This document shows positions 25,414 through 33,795 of a stretch of 52,669 bases of DNA, one piece after another. The DNA lies in contig CAJXEJ010000011.1 in assembly GCA_913052475.1 (NCBI GenBank), positions 1 through 52,669 of the forward strand, written 5' to 3'. This DNA is from an uncultured Dehalococcoidia bacterium. Its GTDB lineage: Bacteria; Chloroflexota; Dehalococcoidia; Lucifugimonadales; Lucifugimonadaceae. Numbering within the stretch: the stretch's first letter is position 1; every line of letters begins with the position of its first letter. The notes under the pieces were generated by a model. That model saw only the letters and a program-made list of their open reading frames with translations, did not search any database and was not told the DNA's origin. The translations under genes and the position numbers were made by a program.

Positions 25414-27129
25414 TTGGATAAACACGACTTCGTTATCCGATTCGCCGGAGAGGGCGGTCAGGGACTGGTCACATCAGCCGATGCGCTGGCACGAGCGGCC
25501 GCTCATGCCGGTTATTTTGTACAGACCCATGCGACATATCCTTCGCAGATTATGGGTGGACCAGCTTCATCACAGGTAAGAATTTCGACCACGCCTGTGT
25601 TGAGTTCCGGTGATGGTGTTGATGTTCTGGTGGCGCTGAATCAGTACGCCTACGACCACCACAACGAAGATCTGAATCCCGGTGGTGTAACCGTTTACAA
25701 CGCCGAAGAATATGACTTGCCGGAAGGTGGTCACTACTTCGGTATCAAGGCTGACGAACTAGCGAAATCGACCGGTAACGCCCGAGCGGCGAACATGGTT
25801 ACGATTGGTGCTGTCACCAAGCTTATCGATTTCAACCCTGAAGAGATCGATGAATTTATCAGACAACGCTTTACTCGTGGACGCGAGGGTGATGACGAGA
25901 TTATCGAGGCCAACATCAAGGCTGTTCGGCTTGGTGCTGAGGTTGCGGATTCAGCAGGGTTTAACGTGGGTCAACTCGAATCAGCAACTCCGCCTGACTA
26001 CTCGCAAATCATCATTACAGGCAATGCGGCTATTGCGATGGGTTCGACCGCTGCGGGATGCGATTTCTACGTTGGATACCCGATTTCTCCTGCTACAACC
26101 GTTTTGGTATGGATGGAGAATAATCTATGGGGCGAAGGACGCTTCGTTCATCAGGTCGCTTCGGAAATTGAAGCGATCAACGCCACTCTTGGCGCAGGAT
26201 TTGCCGGTAAAAAAGCAATGACCGCCACTGCTGGCCCTGGCTTTTCTTTGATGAGTGAAGGGCTTGGGCTTGCGTGGATGGCTGAAATTCCGATGGTGGT
26301 TGTAAACGTTCAGCGTGGTGGTCCTGCAACGGGCTTGCCAACCAAATCTGAACAGTCCGACCTTTACACCTGTATGCACCCCGCACACGGCGACATCAAA
26401 ATGCCGGTGCTGGCTCCGGGTTCGATCGAAGAGTGCTTCTGGGCTGCTGTGCTGGCACAGAACTGGGCAGAGCGATATCAGGGTCCGGTGATTCTCATGA
26501 CGGAATTCGGTCTTGCCGAGCGCGGTGAAAATATTCGACGACCTGATCTTTCAAAGGTGAGTCAGGAATGCCGAACAACCGTTAGCGAGGGCGATACCGG
26601 CAAGCGATACGACTCGTGGGATGGCTCGACACCTCTTCCGGGTATGCCTATTCCCGGTGGCCCTGGTGCCTATGTTGCGAACGGCTCGGAGCATGACGAG
26701 ATTGGTGATACAACTCACCTGCCTCGACACCACGTTCGACTTATGGAGCGTCGGTTCAAGAAACTCGACCTTCTCAAGGACTCTCCCTACGAAATTGAAA
26801 ATGCTGACGCCGATTGCATCATCATGCCGTGGGGTAGCTCGAAGGGACCGGCTCGCGAGGCATACGACAGACTTCGTGAAGAGGGAGCGAACATTGGCTG
26901 GTTGTACTCACTTGCTCTCCATCCGTTACCCGAGGAAGTGCTGGCTGTCTTGAAATCTGGCAAGAAAATCATCGTCCCAGAACTTAACTATCTCGGGCAG
27001 TGGTCGGCTCTTCTCCGTATGGAGGGTTTCAATGCCGAGTCAATTACCCAGTACACAGGGCTGCCGTTTAGACCGGCGGATCTCGTGACGAGAATCAGAG
27101 AACGAATCGGTGCAGGAGTAACGGCATGA
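25414..27129 (+). CDS. korA: 2-oxoacid:ferredoxin oxidoreductase, fused gamma-alpha subunit
   Basis: A 571-residue subunit of a CoA-dependent 2-oxoacid (probably 2-oxoglutarate) ferredoxin oxidoreductase. Residues about 1-185 are the gamma domain (RFAGEGGQGLVTSA; YPSQIMGGPASSQVR). The rest is the alpha domain, with YVGYPISPATTV, MTATAGPGFSLMSEG and VNVQRGGPATGLPTKSEQSD. The product with KorB makes acyl-CoA, CO2 and reduced ferredoxin. The start is TTG at 25414 with AAGG about 9 nt upstream; no ATG fits. It overlaps korB by ATGA. The structured leader upstream suggests regulation by attenuation. Confidence 0.93.
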   Translation: MDKHDFVIRFAGEGGQGLVTSADALARAAAHAGYFVQTHATYPSQIMGGPASSQVRISTTPVLSSGDGVDVLVALNQYAYDHHNEDLNPGGVTVYNAEEYDLPEGGHYFGIKADELAKSTGNARAANMVTIGAVTKLIDFNPEEIDEFIRQRFTRGREGDDEIIEANIKAVRLGAEVADSAGFNVGQLESATPPDYSQIIITGNAAIAMGSTAAGCDFYVGYPISPATTVLVWMENNLWGEGRFVHQVASEIEAINATLGAGFAGKKAMTATAGPGFSLMSEGLGLAWMAEIPMVVVNVQRGGPATGLPTKSEQSDLYTCMHPAHGDIKMPVLAPGSIEECFWAAVLAQNWAERYQGPVILMTEFGLAERGENIRRPDLSKVSQECRTTVSEGDTGKRYDSWDGSTPLPGMPIPGGPGAYVANGSEHDEIGDTTHLPRHHVRLMERRFKKLDLLKDSPYEIENADADCIIMPWGSSKGPAREAYDRLREEGANIGWLYSLALHPLPEEVLAVLKSGKKIIVPELNYLGQWSALLRMEGFNAESITQYTGLPFRPADLVTRIRERIGAGVTA

Positions 27130-27995
27130 GTAAGCGCAATCCTGAATACGACTTCGCCTGGTGCCCGGGATGTGGAGACTTCGGAGTGCGTCGAGCACTG
27201 CAGGTCGCACTTGAGGGCTATTCGGCAGAGCACGAGGAACCACAGGCGAACAATGTTATTATCGCGGGTATCGGTTGCTCCGGAAATATAGTGCACCTCG
27301 TTGAGGGTGAGCAGCCATTCGGCATTCATGGCATCCACGGCCGAACGCTTCCGATTTCATTTGGTGTGAAACAGGGCAACTCGGATTTGAACACGGTTGT
27401 TGTTGCCGGTGACGGTGACTTCCTGTCGATCGGTGCTGAGCATCTGGGACCTGCTGCCAATCGAAACGTTGATGTAACGGCTGTTGTTATGGACAACGGT
27501 GTGTACGGCCTGACCAAGGGTCAGTCTTCACCGACTACCGCGTTCGGCAAGATCACTGCTTCGACTCCGCTTGGCAAGATCGAGAACCCCGTTTCACCGC
27601 TCAAGCTTTACATGTCGATTGGTGTGACGTTCATTGCGTCGTACTACTCAAGCAAGCCCCGTGTGCTGGCGAAACTGATTCAAGAAGCGATGAACCATAA
27701 AGGGTTCAGCATCGTTCATGTCCAGTCGCCTTGCACAACCTACAACGACACTTACGATCTTCTGAAGGGCAAGCCGAAGGAAGGGGTCAAGGGACTGGCC
27801 TACGAGATTCCCGAAGATCATGACCCGACGAGTGTTGAGGATGCGAACGATTTGTTGAGTCGTCCTGGAATTCCTCTTGGAGTTATCTTTAAGCAGGAGC
27901 GCAAGACGTTTCGGGACCGCTACGAAGAACTGCGGGAGCGGTCGCCAAAGCGCACGAATGACGAATTGCTGGATTCGTACTTGCTGCAGATGTAG
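27126..27995 (+). CDS. korB: 2-oxoacid:ferredoxin oxidoreductase, beta (TPP-binding) subunit
   Basis: A 289-residue thiamine-diphosphate subunit. WCPGCGDFGVRRALQ and GIGCSGNIV contain the cysteines expected for the cluster-binding beta subunit. GDGDFLSIGAEHL followed by MDNGVYGLTKGQ is the TPP/Mg binding motif. Starts inside the korA stop (ATGA), so the two are translationally coupled. A GC-rich hairpin follows 24 bp after the stop. Confidence 0.94.
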   Translation: MSKRNPEYDFAWCPGCGDFGVRRALQVALEGYSAEHEEPQANNVIIAGIGCSGNIVHLVEGEQPFGIHGIHGRTLPISFGVKQGNSDLNTVVVAGDGDFLSIGAEHLGPAANRNVDVTAVVMDNGVYGLTKGQSSPTTAFGKITASTPLGKIENPVSPLKLYMSIGVTFIASYYSSKPRVLAKLIQEAMNHKGFSIVHVQSPCTTYNDTYDLLKGKPKEGVKGLAYEIPEDHDPTSVEDANDLLSRPGIPLGVIFKQERKTFRDRYEELRERSPKRTNDELLDSYLLQM

Positions 27996-28018
27996 TTTTA
28001 TTACTGCTAAACGACAAA

Positions 28019-28035
28019 CCCCGCACATGGCGGGG
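28019..28035 (+). terminator. Probable terminator after korB
   Basis: CCCCGC (28019-28024) pairs with GCGGGG (28030-28035) over a five-base loop, followed by a T-rich CTTGTTGTTG. Position just after korB fits an operon end; the U-tract is imperfect. Confidence 0.6.
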
Positions 28036-28154
28036 CTTGTTGTTGGATTGTTGAGATCGCTGTGAACGCAGGCGGTGTCACTCCAGATAAGTTCCGCATT
28101 ACACAGGAACCTTGGCGTTAATCAGTTTGAGAGGGCGCGTTCTTCTACATATTG

Positions 28155-28463
28155 CTACGGTGAGTCACGTCGGGCGATACGGCTGCGGTGCAGACGAGCT
28201 TTCAGTGCCGAGACTGATACGTCGAGTGTGTCTGCGGCTTCCTGATTCGAAAGGCCCTGCACGTCACGAAGAATCACGGCTACTCGAAGGTCTTCTGGCA
28301 GATCGTTGATTGCGGCGTCGATACGGTTGCCAAGCTCGCTATTCATCGTCGCAGCGACCGGTGACTCGGAGTAGCTGCTCAAAGGGACATCCATCCGTTG
28401 AGCAACGTTGTACACGAATCCCGAGTGCTTCTCGGCTGTCTTCGTGAATTCCTGTGCGTTCAA
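28155..28463 (-). pseudogene. ECF sigma factor remnant with region 2 core deleted
   Basis: A 102-codon frame. Its first ~24 residues (AQEFTKTAEKHSGFVYNVAQRM) look like the start of sigma region 2. It then jumps to a linker (SESPVAATMNSELGNRI) and a good region 4 (LPEDLRVAVILRDVQGLSNQ, then VSALKARLHRSR). About 70 residues that bind the -10 element and core polymerase are absent. ECF factors are normally about 170-200 residues. The only start is TTG at 28463 without a ribosome site. I read this as an in-frame deletion derivative, probably non-functional. A region-4-only DNA-binding protein is a less likely alternative. Confidence 0.65.
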
Positions 28464-28773
28464 AAACCGTCGCGTGAATCGTGTAGTGGCTTCGGTCGAA
28501 ATGAAGAGTCATCTCACCATCAAGGGCAACCGATGCCTGTTCAATTCTACTAGAATCGGCCTCTTCTTCAGCGGGTGTTGCCTGGCCATTGCAGACATAA
28601 ATTCGGCGAGATTGAACACAAAAAGCACTAAAGTGGGATAAGAAACCCTCAGAAATTCGAGACTTCGCCCCCCAAAATATAAATGCTCTTTGAATCGAAT
28701 GTGAGTACATTGCATCCTATTAACTGTCCGGCGAGCGACAATCATTATTGCCGTCGGCAGCGTGGAGACTAAA

Positions 28774-28878
28774 GTGAGTGGCTCAACGTCGTGGATTGAT
28801 AAACTGATCGGTCGGGATGAAAAACACTCATCTGACGTTCCCTGTACCGAAGGCATGGGTGATTGCGCGGTTGGATGA
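28774..28878 (+). CDS. Mini-ORF 1 of an overlapping pair (34 aa)
   Basis: GTG at 28774 is preceded by GGAG with ideal 6-nt spacing. The 34-residue product (starting VSGSTSWIDKLIGRDEK) has two Cys (CTEGMGDC). Its TGA stop overlaps the ATG of the next mini-ORF as ATGA, and a strong terminator lies 124 bp further on. No family recognised. Either a real small coupled pair, or one small gene broken by a frameshift at the junction. Confidence 0.4.
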   Translation: MSGSTSWIDKLIGRDEKHSSDVPCTEGMGDCAVG

Positions 28879-28976
28879 CGAGTCTTGCTCAGACGGTTGG
28901 TTTAATTCGACAAACTCTCCAGCTGGACGTTCCCGACTCGCTAAAAGAGAAGCTACGAAATCTTTCCGACGAATAG
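28875..28976 (+). CDS. Mini-ORF 2 of an overlapping pair (33 aa)
   Basis: ATG at 28875 overlaps the stop of mini-ORF 1. The product, MTSLAQTVGLIRQTLQLDVP and 13 more residues ending KLRNLSDE, is amphipathic and looks like the end of a protein rather than random sequence; the DVPDSLKEKL phrase recalls the segment after the zinc motif in small anti-sigma proteins, which is only a guess. It ends 25 bp before a bidirectional terminator. Confidence 0.4.
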   Translation: MTSLAQTVGLIRQTLQLDVPDSLKEKLRNLSDE

Positions 28977-29001
28977 CCTTCACGAAGAGATTGGTTAATT
29001 G

Positions 29002-29032
29002 AAAACGGCGATCTAGATCGCCGTTTTTATTT
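29002..29032. terminator. Strong bidirectional terminator
   Basis: A perfect palindrome, arms AAAACGGCGATCT and its complement (29002-29027), continues into a T-run on the plus strand and has T4 on the minus strand. It lies 26 bp after the plsY stop on the minus strand and 25 bp after the mini-ORF pair on the plus strand, so it serves both. Confidence 0.88.
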
Positions 29033-29057
29033 ACTCGTTTTTCCGGCGCTCAGCGGA

Positions 29058-29723
29058 TTAGCGAAGACGGTCCTGCCTGAAAGGCGTCTCGGAGTTGTCG
29101 TCGAGAGAGTCGTCAGGACGGAAGTAGTCCTTGTGTCGTCTGTGGAAGTACATGCTGTGGAGCATTATTGCAATTCCGATTCCCGTGAGACCGTAGACGA
29201 TGTTCGGGTCGGCACTGGAGCTTGGGCGGAATGAGAGTGTGATGAATACGGCATAGCCGACGATACCACCCCACAGGCTCGGGTGGGCAAGTTTCCTGTT
29301 CATAGCGAAGGATACGGTTGCGCCTATTGCCAACCCGAGGAACACCACAACTGGGACGATGCCCATCGATGTTCCCATGAGGGTTACGACGCCATCGCCA
29401 CCTCGAAACTTGGTGAATGGTGAGTTCCAGTGCCCAGCTATTGCTGCGGTGGCTGGTACGAGGAGTTCTGGGCCGTCGAGGCCAAGCTGGCGTGCCATGA
29501 GGATGGCAGTGAGGCCTTTTGCCCAATCGATCAATGTGACGATTACTCCCTGTTTACGAGAGACTTCGCGCCAGATATTGGTAGCTCCGGCCTGGCGAGA
29601 ACCGACTTTGAACACGTTGATACCGTTGAGCCGACCTATGGTGTAGGCAACCGGAACAGCACCGAATCCGAATGCGATTGCGGCGGCGATTATGTATGTG
29701 GCGAGGGTTACTTCGGAGCTCAT
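29058..29723 (-). CDS. plsY: Glycerol-3-phosphate acyltransferase PlsY
   Basis: A 221-residue integral membrane acyltransferase that transfers an acyl group from acyl-phosphate to glycerol-3-phosphate, the first step of phospholipid synthesis. The loop motifs are GSRQAGATNIWRE (family GSGNxGATN, slightly divergent) and GHWNSPFTKFRGGDGVVT (GH...KFxGGKGVAT type, with Asp replacing the usual Lys). About five or six transmembrane segments are visible. ATG at 29721-29723. The substituted motif residues are worth noting, but overall fit is good. Confidence 0.85.
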   Translation of the reverse strand: MSSEVTLATYIIAAAIAFGFGAVPVAYTIGRLNGINVFKVGSRQAGATNIWREVSRKQGVIVTLIDWAKGLTAILMARQLGLDGPELLVPATAAIAGHWNSPFTKFRGGDGVVTLMGTSMGIVPVVVFLGLAIGATVSFAMNRKLAHPSLWGGIVGYAVFITLSFRPSSSADPNIVYGLTGIGIAIMLHSMYFHRRHKDYFRPDDSLDDNSETPFRQDRLR

Positions 29724-29842
29724 ATCGTGAAGTGGATTGTATCAGCGAGCGCTTGTTTAATGGTTAGCGTTTTGCGTGAGGTAATAAATAGATATTTTAT
29801 TGCGCACCATTTGTGAGGGGAATGGGTTCACAATAGCGCGTT

Positions 29843-31117
29843 ATGGCTGATATTTCCGGACAGGAATCGAAATCCCTTGATTCGAGTAACGACGAATCAC
29901 AACGCAATGTTGGGTTCGTCGACTCGTTGCGAAATTCTTCGCTTCAAAGATTCATCGCGGCGACCATGTTCTGGGGCACGGGTCATCAGTTGATAAACCT
30001 TGCGCAGGGTTATCTTCTTTTCGAGCTGACTGGATCAACTCTTTGGCTGGCTACTCTTGGTGCTGCAGTTGGTATTCCGAACGTGATTGTTGGTGTTCTT
30101 GGCGGTGTGCTCGCCGACCGGATTCCACGCATCAGGATGCTGAAAATCGGTGCGTTTATCGCAGGAACTCCGATGCTCATGATCGGAATTCTCTATTCGA
30201 CCGATTCGCTTGAGCCGTGGCATGTTGTTGTTGCAGGAATGTTCCAAGGATCGGGACTAGCGATCGACTGGATTTCAAGACTGTCGCTTCTGCCCGACGT
30301 GGTACCCAAGAAGATTCTCGTGCGTTCGATTTCGCTCGATCAATCAATTTTCAACGGTGCACGTGTAGCAGGTCCGTTGATTGGTGGCTTCCTGTTGGGT
30401 GCTGCGGGACCGGGTGTTGCTTACGGTGTGATAGCTGGACTGTTCGGCATGGCACTACTGATTTACACGACGTTCCAGCCGGTTTCTCAGGTCGTTCGCG
30501 CTAAGTCGGCAGGGGTGATTTCGGATCTACTCGAGGTGGGGCGCGTAATTCGGGATCGGCCGATCTTACGAATGAACCTGATGTTTACGTTCGTGAATGC
30601 CCTGATGCTTGGCGGGATGGTTTTTATCATTCCGGCGTTTGCCAAGGAAATCTTCAATACCGATGAGAGAGGATTGGGATTTCTCTTCGCTGGCGTTGGC
30701 ACTGGAGCTGTTGTGGGTGCGATGACGATGTCGTGGTCAGGTGGTGTGCGGCGAGCCGGACCGGTACTTCTGATTACGGACATATTATTTGGTAGCTTCG
30801 TGATTATCTGGGCTCATACCAGCGACATACTAGTGGCTATGCCCTTTGCGTTCTTACTCGGATTTTTCAATTCAGTTCACGTTGCTCTCGGAATTGCAGT
30901 AATCCAATTCAACGTTCCTGCCGAAGTTCGAGGCAGGGTGATCGGTGCTTACGAGATTGCCTGGTCAGGTTTTGCGCTGGGCGGATTAGCGAGCGGGTCG
31001 CTCGCGGCGATTTTCGGCTTGCGGGCTTCGTTAACGATTCTTGCGACAGGATTGATCGTGTTTACAATTGTTGTCGCCACTGTGAGTAGTAAGTTCAGGG
31101 CAAGCCGAATCGAGTAA
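29843..31117 (+). CDS. MFS transporter (EntS/MFS_3-like)
   Basis: A 424-residue permease with about 12 membrane helices. After a hydrophilic head, FWGTGHQLINLAQGYLLFEL leads into the first helices, and GVLGGVLADRIPRI is the MFS motif A loop between helices 2 and 3. A second such loop region follows the central break near residue 215. The group includes exporters such as EntS and macrolide efflux proteins. The gene is divergent from plsY and convergent with ccmE. Substrate unknown. Confidence 0.88.
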   Translation: MADISGQESKSLDSSNDESQRNVGFVDSLRNSSLQRFIAATMFWGTGHQLINLAQGYLLFELTGSTLWLATLGAAVGIPNVIVGVLGGVLADRIPRIRMLKIGAFIAGTPMLMIGILYSTDSLEPWHVVVAGMFQGSGLAIDWISRLSLLPDVVPKKILVRSISLDQSIFNGARVAGPLIGGFLLGAAGPGVAYGVIAGLFGMALLIYTTFQPVSQVVRAKSAGVISDLLEVGRVIRDRPILRMNLMFTFVNALMLGGMVFIIPAFAKEIFNTDERGLGFLFAGVGTGAVVGAMTMSWSGGVRRAGPVLLITDILFGSFVIIWAHTSDILVAMPFAFLLGFFNSVHVALGIAVIQFNVPAEVRGRVIGAYEIAWSGFALGGLASGSLAAIFGLRASLTILATGLIVFTIVVATVSSKFRASRIE

Positions 31118-31182
31118 AGAGCGCGTTTCCGTGATGCGCAGTTGAATCATCCATCTTCGAAGGTTTGAGGGTGGTTATCAGA

Positions 31183-31740
31183 TTAAACTTCTTGGTTGAA
31201 GTAGTCGGGTTGATAGGGCGGTGTTTCGGGATCGCCGTTGTTCTGAGCGTCGATCTCGGCCTGTTCGGATTCAGTCAGGTACTTGGACGGGCAGCGCACT
31301 GTCAGATTCTCGGCGTTGAATGATCCGTCGACCAACTTTTGACCCTGCAGGATGATTTCGGAATGATCGTTAAAAAACACCTGCCCGATTTCACCCCGGT
31401 ACGTGACTTGCAGTTCACCAATACCGTCTTCGTCTTTGATTGCGAAACGAGCGGTTAAACCGTCGGCGTCTCGGACGTAGGAATCCTGCACTAGCTTGCC
31501 AGTAACACCGACCTGCCTGTCGGTGGCTGTTGGCGCCTCCTCAGCGACCTGGGCGACCGACAGATAGTCGACGGTCGCTCCTTCAAAGGCACTAAACGCA
31601 AAGTACGCCAATGCGACAGCAACGAGCACGAATGCGAACGCCAGCTTGGCGCGAGGCCCCATGAGGGTTGAAGTGCGCGCCGTAGCCACAGTTGTTTGCG
31701 GGGCTTCAGGCTGCTGTTGGTCGTTTGATTGGTTTGTCAT
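31183..31740 (-). CDS. ccmE: Heme chaperone CcmE, Cys-type variant
   Basis: A 185-residue CcmE, which carries heme outside the membrane for attachment to apocytochrome c. One membrane anchor is at residues 32-51, then an OB-fold domain (GVTGKLVQDS, GELQVTYRGEIGQVF, EIILQGQ). Where proteobacterial CcmE has a heme-binding His, this protein has VRCPSKYL: Cys150 and Tyr154 in a C-x3-Y pattern, as known for the archaeal/Desulfovibrio-type variant. ATG overlaps the previous stop as ATGA. It is the last gene of the ccm run. Confidence 0.9.
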   Translation of the reverse strand: MTNQSNDQQQPEAPQTTVATARTSTLMGPRAKLAFAFVLVAVALAYFAFSAFEGATVDYLSVAQVAEEAPTATDRQVGVTGKLVQDSYVRDADGLTARFAIKDEDGIGELQVTYRGEIGQVFFNDHSEIILQGQKLVDGSFNAENLTVRCPSKYLTESEQAEIDAQNNGDPETPPYQPDYFNQEV

Positions 31741-32300
31741 GTTCGGTCTGCGTTAGCGATTGAGCTTTTGAGTTTTGCGATTTCGTGCTGCAGTACTCGC
31801 TGTTTGCGACCCATGTACAGCACGTATGCGAAGAACAGCGCCCATGTAATTGCGAAAACCGCAAACAGGTAGCCAAGATTAGTTTCCAGTTTGCCTTCTT
31901 CACGTTCTACGACGGATGTTGCGATGCCGTTCTGTGAGGAGACGGTGATTGGTGCAAATCTCTCACGATGATCACGAAGCCGTCGTGCTGATTCCGCAGG
32001 TTCTTCACCCTGAGACGAAACCCAGCGATCTCCCGATTGATTCTCGAGGCCAAATTCAGTGTTGGTTGACAGCTCAAACGTGGTGACCGTACCGGTCGAG
32101 TCGGACACGGCGAAACGAGTTAATCGATCATTATTGTCGGTTTCGACACCGACGACGATTCCGCTGAGGATCGATTTGTCCTGAGCAGAGGAAGATTGCG
32201 AGAGGGCGGTTGTGGCACTCAGCGCAAGGATTAATGCAATAGCGAGCCGAGCAGTCCCGGTTCCGATTCCAGGGCAAACAATAGCTTTCTTCACAGTCAA
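31737..32300 (-). CDS. CcmD-like protein fused to an extracytoplasmic domain
   Basis: A 187-residue protein starting at TTG 32300, whose TTGA overlaps the ccmC stop. Residues 18-36 are a signal peptide or anchor. Residues about 43-135 are a soluble, beta-rich region (SGIVVGVETDNNDRLTRF, VTTFELSTNTEFGLE). A C-terminal membrane helix at 142-163 is followed by RKQRVLQHEIAKLK, the sequence pattern of CcmD (one helix plus basic tail). CcmD is normally only about 40-70 residues. Position between ccmC and ccmE matches ccmD. I infer a CcmD with an added outer domain that may touch heme or CcmE. Confidence 0.72.
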   Translation of the reverse strand: MTVKKAIVCPGIGTGTARLAIALILALSATTALSQSSSAQDKSILSGIVVGVETDNNDRLTRFAVSDSTGTVTTFELSTNTEFGLENQSGDRWVSSQGEEPAESARRLRDHRERFAPITVSSQNGIATSVVEREEGKLETNLGYLFAVFAITWALFFAYVLYMGRKQRVLQHEIAKLKSSIANADRT

Positions 32301-33013
32301 TTTGCTCCCGTCATTACTGATGTTGATGAGGCTCTTTTCAGTTCGACAAGATCGTCTTCGGATTTTCGGATTTTGTACCGATTCTGGACGAGGAAGATAA
32401 ACAGGAATGTGAATGCTATTGTCGATGCCAGCAACACGATTCCAAGATCGCTTCCGAGAGTCGAGTCGGCATCCGCAGCAGGTCCGGTAACGAGCGGTGG
32501 GTGTGCCTGTGACCACAGGTTAGTGGCGAAGTAGATGATCGGTGTATCTATCGCACCGGTAACTCCGATGATTGCTGCGAGACGCTGTCGGTGCGCACCG
32601 GGCGGAAAGTAGGCTCGGAACATTAGGTAGGCGACGTAGATGAAGAAGAGGATGAGCGCGGTCGTGAGCTTTGCCTCACCGGTCCACCAGACCGCCCACA
32701 CGGGGCGTGCCCAGATCATTCCAGATAGAAGCATAATGCCACCGAAAACGACACCGACTTCAGCTGATGCCACCGCTAGCCGATCCCACTTTTCGTTCTT
32801 CTTCCACAGATACATGAACGAGCTACCGCTGACCACGAGAATACCCATCATCGAGCCCCATGCCACAGGTACGTGGAAGTAGAGGATTCGCTGGACTGCG
32901 CCCTGGTTTGTTTCAGTGGGGACCCAGATGAATATGAGGTACAGAGCGACACCCATGAGGGCGGCACTGAGGATGAGGAGTGGATCGAGTCGGTTGAGGA
33001 CTTTGTTGATCAA
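32297..33013 (-). CDS. ccmC: Heme exporter/handling protein CcmC
   Basis: A 238-residue six-helix protein of the CcmC/CcsA family that presents heme to CcmE. His47 (YFHVPVAWG) and His171 (WSQAHPPLV) are at the expected external heme-ligand positions. The tryptophan-rich loop is IWARPVWAVWWTGEAKLTT; most relatives have WWxWDxRLT, so the WD is replaced by TG while W101, W106, W109 and W110 remain. The start appears to be TTG at 33011-33013 with no clear ribosome site. It is followed by the CcmD-like fusion through a TTGA overlap. Confidence 0.9.
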   Translation of the reverse strand: MINKVLNRLDPLLILSAALMGVALYLIFIWVPTETNQGAVQRILYFHVPVAWGSMMGILVVSGSSFMYLWKKNEKWDRLAVASAEVGVVFGGIMLLSGMIWARPVWAVWWTGEAKLTTALILFFIYVAYLMFRAYFPPGAHRQRLAAIIGVTGAIDTPIIYFATNLWSQAHPPLVTGPAADADSTLGSDLGIVLLASTIAFTFLFIFLVQNRYKIRKSEDDLVELKRASSTSVMTGAN

Positions 33014-33120
33014 GAGAGGAAATGCAGATTTCTAGAGTGTGGATACCTGGCGAATTTTATCATGGCGGTGTTTACTTCAGATAAAGTTTTTCATGTAGTG
33101 AACGTGTCGATTTCGCTGAA

Positions 33121-33795
33121 TTAATCTTCGAGGATGTGCTGGAAAATGAACGCGAAAACCACGACGAAAGTAACGTCGAATGCGACTGCGAGCTGAAGCC
33201 ACTGTGAGATATCGGACCAACTTCGACCGTTGACTATGTGACTCGTCGATTCGACAGCGGCCATTAGAAGTGGGATAACTACTGGTAGGAACAATAACGG
33301 CAACATAACTTCTCTCGCCCGCACTCGTACCGACATTGCAGCGAAGAGTGTGCCAACCGCGCTGAATCCGATGGTCGTTAGCAGGCTGATGACGAGCATC
33401 TCCCAGCGGAACACGACGAGATTGAACAGCACTGCGAACACCGGAATAACAATGATCTGCGCAACGGCGATGAAGAGGAAATTTCCGAGTGCCTTGCCGA
33501 GGTAGATAAGGTCACGACTCATCGGCGCAAGCATGAGCGCTTCGAGAGTGTTGCCTTCGACTTCGAGCGCAAACGCCCGGTTGAGTCCGGTCACCCCGGC
33601 AAATGCGATTCCTGCCCAGAGAACGCCAGGACCCACGAGCTTTGCGTTGCTCTGGTTGAGGTCGATGGCGAAGGTAAATATGACGAGTACGAGCAGAGCG
33701 AAACCGGCGATTGCAACAACCACATCTTTGTTGCGGATTTCGAGGAGCAGGTCTTTTCGACCTATTTCCCATATGACGGCGAATGAACCCATCAT
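33121..33795 (-). CDS. ccmB: Heme ABC exporter permease CcmB
   Basis: A 224-residue permease with six membrane helices that partners CcmA. Family blocks are RKDLLLEIRNKDVV at the N-terminus, AGVTGLNRAFALEVEGNTLE and LMLAPMSRDLIYLGK. ATG overlaps the ccmA stop (ATGA). A 107-bp gap separates it from ccmC downstream; that gap shows no gene. Confidence 0.93.
   Translation of the reverse strand: MMGSFAVIWEIGRKDLLLEIRNKDVVVAIAGFALLVLVIFTFAIDLNQSNAKLVGPGVLWAGIAFAGVTGLNRAFALEVEGNTLEALMLAPMSRDLIYLGKALGNFLFIAVAQIIVIPVFAVLFNLVVFRWEMLVISLLTTIGFSAVGTLFAAMSVRVRAREVMLPLLFLPVVIPLLMAAVESTSHIVNGRSWSDISQWLQLAVAFDVTFVVVFAFIFQHILED

Noticed and set aside
28339-28710. 123-codon minus-strand frame overlapping the sigma remnant
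   Set aside because: Different frame from the sigma piece, no recognisable family, no ribosome site; I could not link it to sigma region 2.
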